Positions 34,933 through 44,039 of a stretch of DNA of 64,000 nt are shown one piece after another (position 1 is the first letter of the stretch; each line of letters begins with the position of its first letter). The DNA lies in assembly GCF_012911865.1 (NCBI RefSeq), contig NZ_JAAXYH010000005.1:124001-188000 (forward strand), read 5' to 3'. Below the pieces are notes generated by a model. That model made no database searches. It saw nothing but the letters and a program-made list of their open reading frames with translations, and was not told where the DNA came from. This DNA is from Shewanella salipaludis. Its GTDB lineage: Bacteria > Pseudomonadota > Gammaproteobacteria > Enterobacterales > Shewanellaceae. Both the position numbers and the translations under genes were made by a program.

Positions 34933-36585
34933 TCAGTGCTGCGCCGTTTGCAACGGCTGCGGCTCAGCCCCTGGAGCCTGTGTCTCCGTCTGTGCCTCAG
35001 TCTGCAAGAGGGCCAGCCTATGGCGCAGGTCATCCGGCTGGGGTGAGAGGAGTTCCTGCAACCTGTGCCATTCGAGTGGCTCTCCCCCAGTAAGCTCGAT
35101 ATCCGGCAGAGTCCCTACTCCTGACAGGAGCTGCCCCTCGCTGGTGTAGGCCAGGGAGGCGCTCACGCCTATCCGCAGTCCGGAATTGGGCAGGGTGAAA
35201 TAATATTTGCGCCCCAGATCGCCGACGGTCCGCTCGCCAATCAGGGTGACCCTGGACCAGGACTTGGCGCTGTGGGCTATCCATTCGCATTCCTGGCGGC
35301 AGTCTGGGCCTATGAGCAGTGCCAGGCGGTTGTTGGCGGGGAATGCGCCGCTTGGGGAAGATACAGACGGATAGGGACGCACATAGAAGGGGCTGAATGC
35401 CTGTTGCCCCGGCATAGGCATGAGCATAGGCCGGGGCTGGGTTGTGGCTAGTGAATCTGTGGCAGCTGTCTGCCGGGGTTGGCGGCTCGATTCCTCCAGA
35501 GGAATGAAGTTGAGGGGGCCGAGGTAATCGTTGCGAAGCCCTGGGGCCCGCCGGTAGTTGGCGAACCCCAGGGGCCGCTTGGCCTTTGGGCCATCGTCGT
35601 AGCCGGTCAGCAGCTGCAGCAGTTCAGGGTGGGTGCCATGGGCGTGGCGCAGGTCGAGCAGCAACAGTGGCCGTTGCAGGCCGGCGGCCAAAGTGGCTTG
35701 CAGTATCGGATTTATGGCCAGCTCATCCAGGTTCGTGATGGATATCCTCATGGCCTGACGGGCCAGTTCGGGCTCGGCGCCCATGTCTGTCTCCAGCTGG
35801 CTGGGTCGCGTTGGGGATTGCAGTTCGGGTTCCGAGACCCATTGCCGCAACTCGGAGGCCGCTAGGCCATGCTCGGTTAACCCTGGTACCTCAGACTCGG
35901 TTAAGCCAGGCTCGGGCGCGAGAGTTTGGCGTGACAGGGCAAGGATCAATTGGCGTTGTTGTTGGTCATCATTGCTCAGGGTCAGGGTGACTTCGGGTCT
36001 CTGTCTTAGGCCTATGTCTTGCCTGAGCAGCCCGAGTCGCTCCAGCCAGAAGGCTTGCATGCCGGCATGTTGTTGCATCTGCGTTGGCAGATATGCCTGG
36101 CTCGCCTGCAGCCACCTGCTCAGGGGGATACCATCTATATGGCTGATGAAGGGGTAATCCGGGTCCAGCGGTCGCTGGGCCAGGGTCAGTGCCAGCCAGC
36201 GGTCCCTGTAAGGCCGCAGTGTGACGGGCAGACGGGCTGCGCCTGTAGGGAAGGGGGCGACACTGGCGCCGGGATCGCCCAGGGTGCTCAACAGCTTGGT
36301 GATTTCTGCGGCCAGGCGGTCGCCGGTTATGCTGATGGGATAGCGCTCGGCGAGCCTATGGGCGGCCTGGTTGAGCGCCGCCTGGCGGCGCTGGGGTTCC
36401 AGAGCGAAGAAGGCGGAATTTTCGGTTAGTCGTTCGAGCAGCACATAGAGATCCTGGCGCAGGGCTTGACCTTCTATCCGCTGGGCCGGGAGTCTGGCGG
36501 GCAGACTGAAGAGGCTTAGCCTGAGCAAGCAGCAGCCGAGTAACAGGCAAAACACACCTACTATGGTGCGGTATCCGTATGGCAT
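34933..36585 (-). CDS. S41-type peptidase homologue lacking the catalytic serine
   Basis: A 550-residue protein with an N-terminal membrane segment (residues 8-28) and a C-terminal half resembling S41 (tail-specific) proteases: LLLLDLRHAHG (near 305), ALLIGPDC near 422-429, VTLIGERTVGDLGRKYYFTLPNSG near 446-470 and the GTLPDIEL ending. In active S41 enzymes the segment after the GP turn reads about SAAE with the nucleophile serine; here it is RQECE (430-434). The lysine of the Ser-Lys type is also replaced in GERTVG. Residues about 210-270 and 370-410 are low-complexity, rich in Glu, Gln and Pro. It is probably a non-catalytic relative. AAGGAG precedes the ATG. Confidence 0.65.
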   Translation of the reverse strand: MPYGYRTIVGVFCLLLGCCLLRLSLFSLPARLPAQRIEGQALRQDLYVLLERLTENSAFFALEPQRRQAALNQAAHRLAERYPISITGDRLAAEITKLLSTLGDPGASVAPFPTGAARLPVTLRPYRDRWLALTLAQRPLDPDYPFISHIDGIPLSRWLQASQAYLPTQMQQHAGMQAFWLERLGLLRQDIGLRQRPEVTLTLSNDDQQQRQLILALSRQTLAPEPGLTESEVPGLTEHGLAASELRQWVSEPELQSPTRPSQLETDMGAEPELARQAMRISITNLDELAINPILQATLAAGLQRPLLLLDLRHAHGTHPELLQLLTGYDDGPKAKRPLGFANYRRAPGLRNDYLGPLNFIPLEESSRQPRQTAATDSLATTQPRPMLMPMPGQQAFSPFYVRPYPSVSSPSGAFPANNRLALLIGPDCRQECEWIAHSAKSWSRVTLIGERTVGDLGRKYYFTLPNSGLRIGVSASLAYTSEGQLLSGVGTLPDIELTGGEPLEWHRLQELLSPQPDDLRHRLALLQTEAQTETQAPGAEPQPLQTAQH

Positions 36586-36653
36586 ATCACTCCTTGATAT
36601 GAGTCCTGAGTGGTGACAGAGGCCGCTGTCCTGTTATCCCCGCCGCTCACCGG

Positions 36654-37547
36654 CTAGAGAATATCGTTGAGAGACACGCCTATGCCAATACGTTGAGTAT
36701 GTACATTATAGTCAATCAAACTCTCGCCATAGCCATTGAAGTACTGAGTGTAGAGTCTCAGGTTACCTATGAGGGGATAACTCCAGGTGAATTCCATGGC
36801 ACCGTGATTATCTTTTTGCAGGTTATTGCGCAGGGTCAGGGAGAACCTGTGGTCATCCAGGCCATAGACGCCTATGAGTTCGACGTTTCCCAGGTAATCT
36901 TCTATGTCCGGGTTGTCGTCGCCGCGGGCCTTGTTGGGATCGGTTTTCTCCTCTTCGGGAATTCGCCACCAGACTTTGGCCGCCAGGGCGAAGGGGCCCT
37001 CATCGAAGATCATGGTGCCATAGAGGCGGTTCCAGCTGCGTGACAGGTTTCCCGAGCGGCCGTTGGATTGGTGCACGGCACCAAAGCCCCAGAAGGAATT
37101 GGTGAGTCCGCCTAACTGCCAATCGTTGTTGAACAGGATGAAGGCTTCGGGCTCATGATTGGTTTCCCTGAAGGGCGAAGAGGCGTCCTGGTTGTAGACC
37201 TGCCAGTAAGATTGATTGGTGTAGGCGAAGAAGAGATGCCCATTGTCGCCAAAGAGGTTATACACCAGGGGAAACTTAAAACTTATCTGAAACTTGGCCT
37301 CGAAATCCGTCAGGCTATAGTCTTGGCCGGTCGAAATGTCTTCGAAGGGAGCGACATTGGGGGAGGGGTTATAGGTCACGGGCAGCAGGTAGTTGACCTT
37401 GTGCGGGGTGATCACGAAGGGACGCTCCGAAGTCGCCAGTTCATCTTTGACCCTGCGGTCGACCAAAGAGTCATCGGCATGCAGGGGCAGGATGGGCAGC
37501 CAAGCCAGGCAGAACGACATGAGTTTTCGTGGCAGAGGTGTCGACAT
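36654..37547 (-). CDS. pldA: Outer-membrane phospholipase A (OMPLA)
   Basis: A 297-residue outer-membrane barrel enzyme cleaving phospholipids that reach the outer leaflet. After a signal peptide (cleavage after PLHA, residue 24) the catalytic block HQSNGRSGNLSRSWNR (near 156-171) shows the His, Ser and Asn of the OMPLA triad with their usual spacing (H-x-S-x11-N). The NYLLPVTYN and NEPEAF-like family blocks are present. Dimerisation with calcium activates E. coli OMPLA; the same is expected. It lies 68 bases downstream of the S41-like start in the other order of transcription, so it precedes that gene and may be co-transcribed with it. Confidence 0.94.
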   Translation of the reverse strand: MSTPLPRKLMSFCLAWLPILPLHADDSLVDRRVKDELATSERPFVITPHKVNYLLPVTYNPSPNVAPFEDISTGQDYSLTDFEAKFQISFKFPLVYNLFGDNGHLFFAYTNQSYWQVYNQDASSPFRETNHEPEAFILFNNDWQLGGLTNSFWGFGAVHQSNGRSGNLSRSWNRLYGTMIFDEGPFALAAKVWWRIPEEEKTDPNKARGDDNPDIEDYLGNVELIGVYGLDDHRFSLTLRNNLQKDNHGAMEFTWSYPLIGNLRLYTQYFNGYGESLIDYNVHTQRIGIGVSLNDIL

Positions 37548-37831
37548 AGAGTTATCCCTGATAATGATGACGGTCCGATATTTATGGCAGCGAGGTTGCG
37601 GCAGAGATTATGCCTGTACCGGGAAAGCCTGCCGATGGAAAGATATTCGAGTCTATCACCGTGACCGGCATTTCTACAGTTTCAGTCTGTCGCGACGGAA
37701 AACCGCGGCGATTGCATGGGTCCGCCCATGGTTTGTGGTCACAGACGCTGAACCAAGTAGAATTTTTTGCCATAACTTAGTACCGGAAGCTAGCTGTTCA
37801 GGTGGCCGGTCAAGATTTTATTCCCGCATTG

Positions 37832-37869
37832 ATTTAATTATCCTATTGTTATGTAATGGATAATTAAAT
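37832..37869. repeat. 12-bp inverted repeat upstream of cobA
   Basis: ATTTAATTATCC and GGATAATTAAAT form a perfect 12-bp inverted repeat around a 14-base spacer. It lies in the 484-base gap between the pldA start and cobA, which otherwise holds no gene. It could be an AT-rich hairpin or a double operator. Confidence 0.7.
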
Positions 37870-37933
37870 TCATGTGCTCATGGCAAGCCTGCAGAAACCG
37901 CGTCTTTGCCAGTCCCGGATGTAAAATGCGCCA

Positions 37934-37954
37934 TTTATAACTAATGGTTATAAA
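37934..37954. promoter_or_regulatory. 21-bp palindrome before the sulfate-activation operon
   Basis: TTTATAAC-TAATG-GTTATAAA has perfect 8-bp arms with a 5-base spacer, about 80-100 bases before the cobA start, next to a TATTAT-like -10 (near 37962). The inner ATAAC-N5-GTTAT matches the layout expected for a LysR-type regulator. CysB is the natural candidate because the operon is cobA-cysDN-permease-cysC. The regulator identity is inference. Confidence 0.55.
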
Positions 37955-38031
37955 AACTAATTATTATCTATTTATTGTGGAATATAAGAAGGGCTATATT
38001 TCATCTCAGTAGAAGCGAGTGGGGAATGGCG

Positions 38032-38844
38032 ATGGAATTAGTGTCTTTACCTGGCCAAGGGGCCAAGGGCAAGGTTTGGCTTGTGGGTGCCGGCCCGGGC
38101 GATGTGGATCTCTTGACCATGAAAGCCTGGCGGGTGCTCAAGAGTGCCGATGTCGTGCTCTATGATGCCCTGGTCAGCCAGGAGATACTGGCGCTCATCC
38201 CCAATGATGCCGAAAAAATTGCCGTAGGTAAACGCGCCGGCAAACACAGTGCGGGTCAGGATGAGATCAACCAGCTGCTGGTGACCAAGGCCTATACCCG
38301 CAACAAGGTGGTGCGCCTCAAGGGGGGCGATCCCTTCATCTTCGGTCGTGGCGGTGAAGAGTTGCAGACCCTGGTCGCTGCCGGCGTCGAGTTTGAAGTC
38401 ATTCCCGGGATCACCGCCGCCAGCGGCACCTCGGCCTACGCCGGCATTCCACTCACCCACAGAGATCATGCCCAGGGGGTGACGTTCATCACAGGCCATT
38501 GCCAGCTGCAGAGCCGCCCCATGGACTGGCAGGGGTATGCCAATCCCCATAACACCTTGGTGGTCTACATGGGCATACTCAACGCCGGCATCATACGTCA
38601 GGGGTTGATGGATGCTGGCCGGGATGGCGCGACGCCTGTGGCCATTGTCTCCAAGGCGACCACGGCGGAACAGCGTTGTTTCGTCGGCAGTCTGGAGCAG
38701 CTGGAGCAACTGGCGGCAGACCCCGAGCTGCAAATGCCGGCGTTGATGATCATAGGTGACGTCGTTTCGCTGGCCGGCAGCCTCAACTGGTTCCAGCCCC
38801 AGGTGACAGCGAAGACGCAAGCGGCCAGTCAGGCAAACACATGA
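38032..38844 (+). CDS. cobA: Uroporphyrinogen-III C-methyltransferase (SUMT)
   Basis: A 270-residue SAM-dependent enzyme making precorrin-2, the precursor of siroheme. Family blocks are VWLVGAGPGDVDLLT at the N-terminus, VLYDALVS, the GKRAGKHS motif, VVRLKGGDPFIFGRGGEE near 97-114, and EVIPGITAAS and AYAGIPLTHRD. It lacks the dehydrogenase/ferrochelatase half found in CysG, so another enzyme must finish siroheme. Its position at the head of the cysDNC operon ties it to CysI. I favour ATG 38032 (GGGG 7 bases upstream); ATG 38026 is also possible. Confidence 0.95.
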   Translation: MELVSLPGQGAKGKVWLVGAGPGDVDLLTMKAWRVLKSADVVLYDALVSQEILALIPNDAEKIAVGKRAGKHSAGQDEINQLLVTKAYTRNKVVRLKGGDPFIFGRGGEELQTLVAAGVEFEVIPGITAASGTSAYAGIPLTHRDHAQGVTFITGHCQLQSRPMDWQGYANPHNTLVVYMGILNAGIIRQGLMDAGRDGATPVAIVSKATTAEQRCFVGSLEQLEQLAADPELQMPALMIIGDVVSLAGSLNWFQPQVTAKTQAASQANT

Positions 38845-38886
38845 ATCCTGCTGTTAACAGCACAATTTAGTTAATCGGAGAAGAGT

Positions 38887-39795
38887 ATGGCAGGGCGAAC
38901 ATTAAGCCATTTACAACAACTGGAAGCGGAAAGTATCCAGATCATTCGTGAAGTCGCAGCCGAATTTGACAATCCTGTGATGCTGTATTCCATAGGCAAA
39001 GACTCTTCTGTGATGCTGCACCTGGCGCGCAAGGCCTTCTATCCGGGCAAGATCCCTTTCCCGCTATTGCACGTGGATACCGGCTGGAAATTCAAAGAGA
39101 TGATAGCCTTCCGTGATCAACAGGCGCAGAAATTCGGCTTCGAGTTGCTGACCCATATCAATCCCGAGGGATTGGCACAGGGGATCAACCCGTTCGAGCA
39201 TGGCAGTGCCAAGCATACGGACATAATGAAGACCCAAGGCCTGAAGCAGGCGCTGGAGCAGTACGGTTTCGACGCCGCCTTCGGTGGCGCCCGGCGTGAC
39301 GAGGAAAAGTCCCGCGCCAAGGAACGTGTCTACTCTTTTCGCGATAAGCACCACAGATGGGATCCCAAGAATCAGCGGCCCGAGCTGTGGCGCACCTATA
39401 ATGGCGCGGTCAACAAGGGCGAGAGCATCAGGGTATTCCCGCTGTCAAACTGGACCGAGCTGGATATCTGGCAATATATCTATCAGGAAAGCATCGAGCT
39501 GGTGCCGCTGTATTTCGCCGCCGAGCGCCCCGTGGTCGAGCGCGATGGCATGATGATCCTGGCCGATGACGAGCGCATGCCGCTCAATGAGGGCGAACAG
39601 ATCAAACTGGCACAGGTGCGTTTTCGGACCCTGGGCTGCTATCCGCTGACCGCCGCCATGCATTCCGAGGCGGATAATCTGGAGAAGATCATCGAAGAGA
39701 TGCTGCTGACACGTTCGAGTGAACGTCAGGGGCGGTTGATCGATTCGGATCAGAGTGCGTCGATGGAGCAGAAAAAACGTCAGGGCTACTTCTAA
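38887..39795 (+). CDS. cysD: Sulfate adenylyltransferase subunit 2
   Basis: A 302-residue PP-loop ATPase subunit that with CysN makes adenylyl sulfate from ATP and sulfate. It shows [17 protein letters not shown] near 36-52, [12 protein letters not shown] near 58, [15 protein letters not shown] near 137 and the RTLGCYPLT and [10 protein letters not shown] blocks at the C-terminus; all are diagnostic. Length equals E. coli CysD. GGAG lies 8 bases before the ATG. It is followed by cysN after 45 bases. Confidence 0.98.
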   Translation: MAGRTLSHLQQLEAESIQIIREVAAEFDNPVMLYSIGKDSSVMLHLARKAFYPGKIPFPLLHVDTGWKFKEMIAFRDQQAQKFGFELLTHINPEGLAQGINPFEHGSAKHTDIMKTQGLKQALEQYGFDAAFGGARRDEEKSRAKERVYSFRDKHHRWDPKNQRPELWRTYNGAVNKGESIRVFPLSNWTELDIWQYIYQESIELVPLYFAAERPVVERDGMMILADDERMPLNEGEQIKLAQVRFRTLGCYPLTAAMHSEADNLEKIIEEMLLTRSSERQGRLIDSDQSASMEQKKRQGYF

Positions 39796-39840
39796 TTTCG
39801 GCAGCCCTTCTTGAGACGAGCGGATAGAGTGAGAAAGAAT

Positions 39841-41283
39841 ATGGATCAAGCAGTAAATAAAACCACCCGCATGGCGGCCGATATCGAGCTGCATGGCGTG
39901 AAAGAATACCTGGCGCTGCAACAGCATAAGGGGCTGTTGCGTTTCCTGACCTGCGGCAGCGTCGATGACGGCAAGAGCACCCTCATAGGACGTCTGCTGC
40001 ACGACAGCGCGCAGATCTATGAAGATCAACTGGCGAGCCTGAAGAGCGACAGCGCCAAGATGGGCACCACGGGCGAGGCCATAGATCTGGCGTTGCTGGT
40101 GGATGGCCTGCAGGCCGAGCGCGAGCAGGGGATCACCATAGATGTCGCCTACCGCTATTTTTCCAGCGACAAGCGCAAGTTCATCATAGCCGACACTCCT
40201 GGCCACGAGCAGTACACCCGCAACATGGCCACGGGTGCCTCTACCTGTGACCTGGCGGTGATCTTGGTCGATGCCAGATACGGGGTGCAGACCCAGACCA
40301 AGCGCCATGCCTTCATCGCTTCCCTGCTGGGCATTCGTCACTTCATAGTGGCGGTCAACAAGATGGATCTGCTCGATTTCGACCAGTCGGTATTCAACAA
40401 GATCGAGGCCGAGTTTGCCGATTTCGTCAAAGATTTCGGTGAGCTGGACATACGCTATGTGCCGCTGTCGGCGCTCAACGGCGACAACGTGGTCGAGCGC
40501 AGCCGTCGTGCCGATTGGTATCAGGGCGGCACCCTGCTCGAATTGCTGGAAACCATAGACACCCAGCGCGAACTCAGCGCCCTGCCTGTGCGTTTCCCTG
40601 TGCAGTATGTGTCGCGCCCTAACCTGGATTTCCGGGGTTTTGCCGGCACCCTGGCAGCGGGGACCATCGCCGTCGGTGACGAATTGGTCGCCTTGCCTTC
40701 AGGCAAGCGCAGCAAGGTCGAGCGCATAGTCACCTTCGATGGTGACCTGGCCGAAGCCGTGGCGGGCCAGGCGATAACCCTCACCTTGGAAGACGAGATA
40801 GATATTTCCCGTGGCGATCTGTTGGCCAAGCCGGAGAATGTTCCCCAGGTGGCGAGCCTCCTGAGTGCCGATCTGGTGTGGATGGATGAGAAGCCATTGC
40901 AGCTGGGGCAACTGTACGATCTCAAGGTGGCGGGCAAGAAGACCCAGGCCAGCGTTACCTCAATCGAGTATCTGGTCGACGTCAATACCCTGGAACGCAG
41001 CCAGGCCGACAGCCTGGGACTCAATGCCATCGCCAGGGTCAAGCTGGAACTGACCGAGGCCATAGTGGTTGACCCCTACAGCCTGGTGCGTGATACGGGT
41101 GGCATGATCTTGATCGACAGATTGAGCAATGCCACGGTCGCCGCCGTGATGCTGGTCGCGGCCGAGGCAGCCCCAGCCGCCGAGAGCGCAGGCTTCAGTG
41201 CCTTCGAGTTGGAGTTCAACGCCTTGGTGCGTAAGCATTTCCCGCACTGGCAAGCGCGTGATATCAGCAAGCTGGGGGCTTGA
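39841..41283 (+). CDS. cysN: Sulfate adenylyltransferase subunit 1 (GTPase)
   Basis: A 480-residue elongation-factor-like GTPase subunit that drives CysD. G-motifs are [11 protein letters not shown] (G1, near 38-48), the switch region [22 protein letters not shown] (G3) and NKMD (G4); two beta-barrel domains follow. It is not fused to CysC, which is a separate gene two positions downstream. ATG 39841 is preferred over upstream TTG 39811 and GTG 39829, since the protein then begins MDQAVNKT and has a purine-rich GAGAAAGAA immediately upstream. Confidence 0.97.
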   Translation: MDQAVNKTTRMAADIELHGVKEYLALQQHKGLLRFLTCGSVDDGKSTLIGRLLHDSAQIYEDQLASLKSDSAKMGTTGEAIDLALLVDGLQAEREQGITIDVAYRYFSSDKRKFIIADTPGHEQYTRNMATGASTCDLAVILVDARYGVQTQTKRHAFIASLLGIRHFIVAVNKMDLLDFDQSVFNKIEAEFADFVKDFGELDIRYVPLSALNGDNVVERSRRADWYQGGTLLELLETIDTQRELSALPVRFPVQYVSRPNLDFRGFAGTLAAGTIAVGDELVALPSGKRSKVERIVTFDGDLAEAVAGQAITLTLEDEIDISRGDLLAKPENVPQVASLLSADLVWMDEKPLQLGQLYDLKVAGKKTQASVTSIEYLVDVNTLERSQADSLGLNAIARVKLELTEAIVVDPYSLVRDTGGMILIDRLSNATVAAVMLVAAEAAPAAESAGFSAFELEFNALVRKHFPHWQARDISKLGA

Positions 41284-41286
41284 TTG

Positions 41287-43011
41287 GTGAGTGAGCTGTG
41301 GTTACTCGGCATCATTCTCAGCGGACTCATCTGCGGCCTGATCGCCGGCGTTGCCACTCCGGCGGCGCTGTTCGCCGGGGCGTCGCTGCTCACTTACCTC
41401 TTGGGTATGCAGGGGCTGGAAGCCGCGCTGGCAAGTTTCACCAATGCCAGCCTGGTGACTCTGGTGTTGTTGGTCCTGGCGACCACGGCACTGGAGAAGA
41501 CCTCTCTGCTGGGGAAACTCAGTCAGGTCATAGGCAATGGTTCCCTGACCCTGACCATGGCCAAGCTGGGGTTCTCCACCGCCTTGTTGTCGTCATTTAC
41601 CAACAATACCGCCGTGGTGGCCTCGCTGATAGGGGTGGTGCGGCGCAATCAATCCCATGCGCCGGCTAAGTTGCTGTTGCCCTTGTCCTATGCCGCCATC
41701 CTGGGGGGAACCCTGACCCTGATTGGCACTTCGACCAATCTGATCGTCAACTCCTTCGTCGAGAATGCCGGCCTCGAGCCCTTGGGCTTTTTCGAGTTCA
41801 CTGCCGTAGGTGTGGTGATAGTGGTATCCGGCATCGCCTTGTTGGTGCTCCTGGCCAATGTGCTACCCGACAGGCGGGAAGATCAGGGGGAAGAGAGCCT
41901 GCCCTATCTGCTCGAGGCCCATGTGGCGGCGAATTCTGCCCTGGTGGGCCGCAGCGTCCAGGACAACAGATTGAGGGCCTTGAAGAAGCTGTATTTGGTC
42001 GAGCTGGAGCGCAGCGGCATACGCATCTGCCCTGTGCCGCCACAGCTGGTGCTGCAGGCGGGCGACATGTTGAGGTTCAGTGGCGCGGTAGAATCTGTGG
42101 AGCTTTTGCATCAATTCGAGGGCCTGGACTGGTTCGGCAAGCAACAGGCGCGCGGCCAGAACCTGGTCGAGGCGGTGCTGGCACCTTCGTCCATGCTGGT
42201 GGGCACCTCCCTCAAGGCGTCACGCTTTCGCGAGCAGTTCGATGCGGCTGTGATGGCGATCCGCCGGGGGCATCAGCCCCTCAAGGGCGGCCTGGGTGAC
42301 ATAGTGCTGCAGGCCGGCGACGTCTTGTTGTTGACCCCGGGGGATGGCTTCGCGGCCAATCCTAGACTGGTGACCGACTTTGCCGCCGTCAGTGGCTTGG
42401 ACCTGAATGTGCGCCTGGACAGCCGGCGGGGTCTCTGGGTGTTGAGCGGTTTCGCCCTGACCATAGCGGCCAGCCTGACGGGGCTATTGCCGCTGACCAA
42501 GGGGCTGGTGTTGCTGCTGCTCAGTTATCTGGCCATAGGCGCCGTGACCCTGGCTGAGTTGAAGCGGCGCTTTCCGCTGGAGCTGGTGGTGGTGGTGGGC
42601 TCGGCCCTGAGCCTGGCCAATCTGATGCTGAACACGGGCCTGGCCACGAACCTGGCCGATACGTTACTCGGGGTGTTCGATGTTTATGGCGTCATGGGGG
42701 CATTCGTGGGGGTCTATTTCCTCACACTGCTGCTGACCGAGCTTATCACCAATAACGCCGCGGCGGCCCTGGCATTCCCCGTGGCCTATGCCGTTGCCCT
42801 GCATTACGGCGTCGATACCCGGCCCTTCATTTTGGCGGTGATCTTCGGTGCCAGTGCCAGTTTCATCTCACCCTATGGTTATCAGACTAATCTTATGGTG
42901 TATAACGCCGGCAATTATCAGTTCAGTGATTTTATGCGCTTGGGACTGCCGTTATCTTTGCTCTACTCGGCGGTAGTGCTGTTTTTGGTACCAATTCTGT
43001 TTCCGTTTTAG
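41287..43011 (+). CDS. SLC13-family anion permease with two RCK_C domains (probable sulfate uptake)
   Basis: A 574-residue inner-membrane carrier. About ten or more hydrophobic helices surround two soluble TrkA_C/RCK_C-like domains (near 205-290 and 290-370; VSGLxLNVR and VLAPSSMLVGTSLKASRFREQFDAAVMAIRR are typical, written here in parts). The helix pairs with TSFTNNTAVVA (near 90) and ITNNAAAALAFPVA (near 480) match the anion-binding SNT motifs of this family. Placement between cysN and cysC argues for sulfate import. No ABC sulfate transporter is seen in the window. The start may be TTG 41284 or GTG 41287; the latter has better spacing to GGGGG. Confidence 0.88.
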   Translation: MSELWLLGIILSGLICGLIAGVATPAALFAGASLLTYLLGMQGLEAALASFTNASLVTLVLLVLATTALEKTSLLGKLSQVIGNGSLTLTMAKLGFSTALLSSFTNNTAVVASLIGVVRRNQSHAPAKLLLPLSYAAILGGTLTLIGTSTNLIVNSFVENAGLEPLGFFEFTAVGVVIVVSGIALLVLLANVLPDRREDQGEESLPYLLEAHVAANSALVGRSVQDNRLRALKKLYLVELERSGIRICPVPPQLVLQAGDMLRFSGAVESVELLHQFEGLDWFGKQQARGQNLVEAVLAPSSMLVGTSLKASRFREQFDAAVMAIRRGHQPLKGGLGDIVLQAGDVLLLTPGDGFAANPRLVTDFAAVSGLDLNVRLDSRRGLWVLSGFALTIAASLTGLLPLTKGLVLLLLSYLAIGAVTLAELKRRFPLELVVVVGSALSLANLMLNTGLATNLADTLLGVFDVYGVMGAFVGVYFLTLLLTELITNNAAAALAFPVAYAVALHYGVDTRPFILAVIFGASASFISPYGYQTNLMVYNAGNYQFSDFMRLGLPLSLLYSAVVLFLVPILFPF

Positions 43012-43086
43012 GGATTGGTCTGTTTGGAAATTATGGGATCCGCTGCCGTTTGGCAGGCGTATCGCTGCAGGTGTTGAGGAGTAGTT

Positions 43087-43719
43087 ATGACTGATATCGT
43101 TTGGCACCAACATGCCATAGATCAAGCCGCCAGAGCCGGGCAAAAAGGCCAGAATCCGGTATTGCTCTGGTTTACCGGTCTGTCGGGAGCGGGAAAATCC
43201 ACCCTGGCGGGGGCATTGGAGCACGCCTTATTCGCAGCGGGTTTTCATACCTATCTGCTCGATGGCGACAATGTGCGTCATGGTTTATGTCAGGATCTGG
43301 GCTTCAGCGCCGAGGATCGCGACGAGAATCTGCGCCGGGTGGGCGAGGTGGCCAAGCTGATGGTCGATGCCGGCCTGGTGGTCCTGTCCGCCTTCATCTC
43401 GCCGACCCGCGAGGAGCGCGACGGCATCCGGGCCAAGTTCCCCCATGGACAGTTTATCGAAGTGCATGTGTCGACCCCTATCCAGGTGTGTGAGGCGCGC
43501 GATCCCAAGGGCTTATATCTCAAGGCCAGGAGCGGCGAAATCAAGGATTTCACAGGGATCTCCGCCCCCTACGAGGCGCCATTGGCGGCCGAGCTGACCA
43601 TAGACACAAGCAAAGGCGATCTGGCGACTCAGGTGCAGGCCTTGCTGGACTACTTAACCGCCATTCAGGTCATAGGTACCAAGACAGAGATTGTCGACAA
43701 GTTAACGGCATTGGCCTGA
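43087..43719 (+). CDS. cysC: Adenylyl-sulfate kinase
   Basis: A 210-residue kinase making PAPS from APS and ATP. It begins near 24 with [20 protein letters not shown] (Walker A), then [13 protein letters not shown], the [13 protein letters not shown] block, [15 protein letters not shown], and [25 protein letters not shown] (given in family order). Length is normal. GGAG is 9 bases before ATG. It closes the operon and is followed by a GC-rich hairpin at 43725-43753. Confidence 0.98.
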   Translation: MTDIVWHQHAIDQAARAGQKGQNPVLLWFTGLSGAGKSTLAGALEHALFAAGFHTYLLDGDNVRHGLCQDLGFSAEDRDENLRRVGEVAKLMVDAGLVVLSAFISPTREERDGIRAKFPHGQFIEVHVSTPIQVCEARDPKGLYLKARSGEIKDFTGISAPYEAPLAAELTIDTSKGDLATQVQALLDYLTAIQVIGTKTEIVDKLTALA

Positions 43720-43724
43720 TAGCC

Positions 43725-43753
43725 GCCGGGGGGCCCCTTGGGGCTCGCCCGGC
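43725..43753 (+). terminator. GC-rich hairpin after cysC
   Basis: GCCGGG pairs with CCCGGC around an inner GGGCCCC-TT-GGGGCTC stem with one wobble pair. It begins 6 bases after the cysC stop. The downstream sequence is not T-rich, so termination may need Rho. The remaining gap to 44039 holds no gene. Confidence 0.55.
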
Positions 43754-43971
43754 AACTGTGTTTCACCGCTCCCTTCATCGAATCTTGCCTCATTCATCGT
43801 CCTGAATGGGCTCATCCACCTGGTTCACCTCCAGCCTAAGTTATTAATAGTATTGCATTCTGTATTCTTGTTGGTGTTTTTCGGCTGATTTCAGTGGCCG
43901 GGGGAAATAATTCACTCGTTGGCGTTGCTTTGGGGTTTAAGTTCGGATTACACTCGTCATCGAAACTAGAA

Positions 43972-43986
43972 TGCAACCAAGTTGCA
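43972..43986. promoter_or_regulatory. Palindrome upstream of the M35 protease
   Basis: TGCAAC-CAA-GTTGCA is a perfect 6-bp inverted repeat 54 bases before the protease ATG, and a related TTCGCAAC follows at 43991-43998. It is a candidate operator for an unidentified regulator of the secreted protease. Confidence 0.45.
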
Positions 43987-44039
43987 ACATGTTCGCAACA
44001 CCTTATGGATGAATAATAATAACACCCGAGGACAATTGA

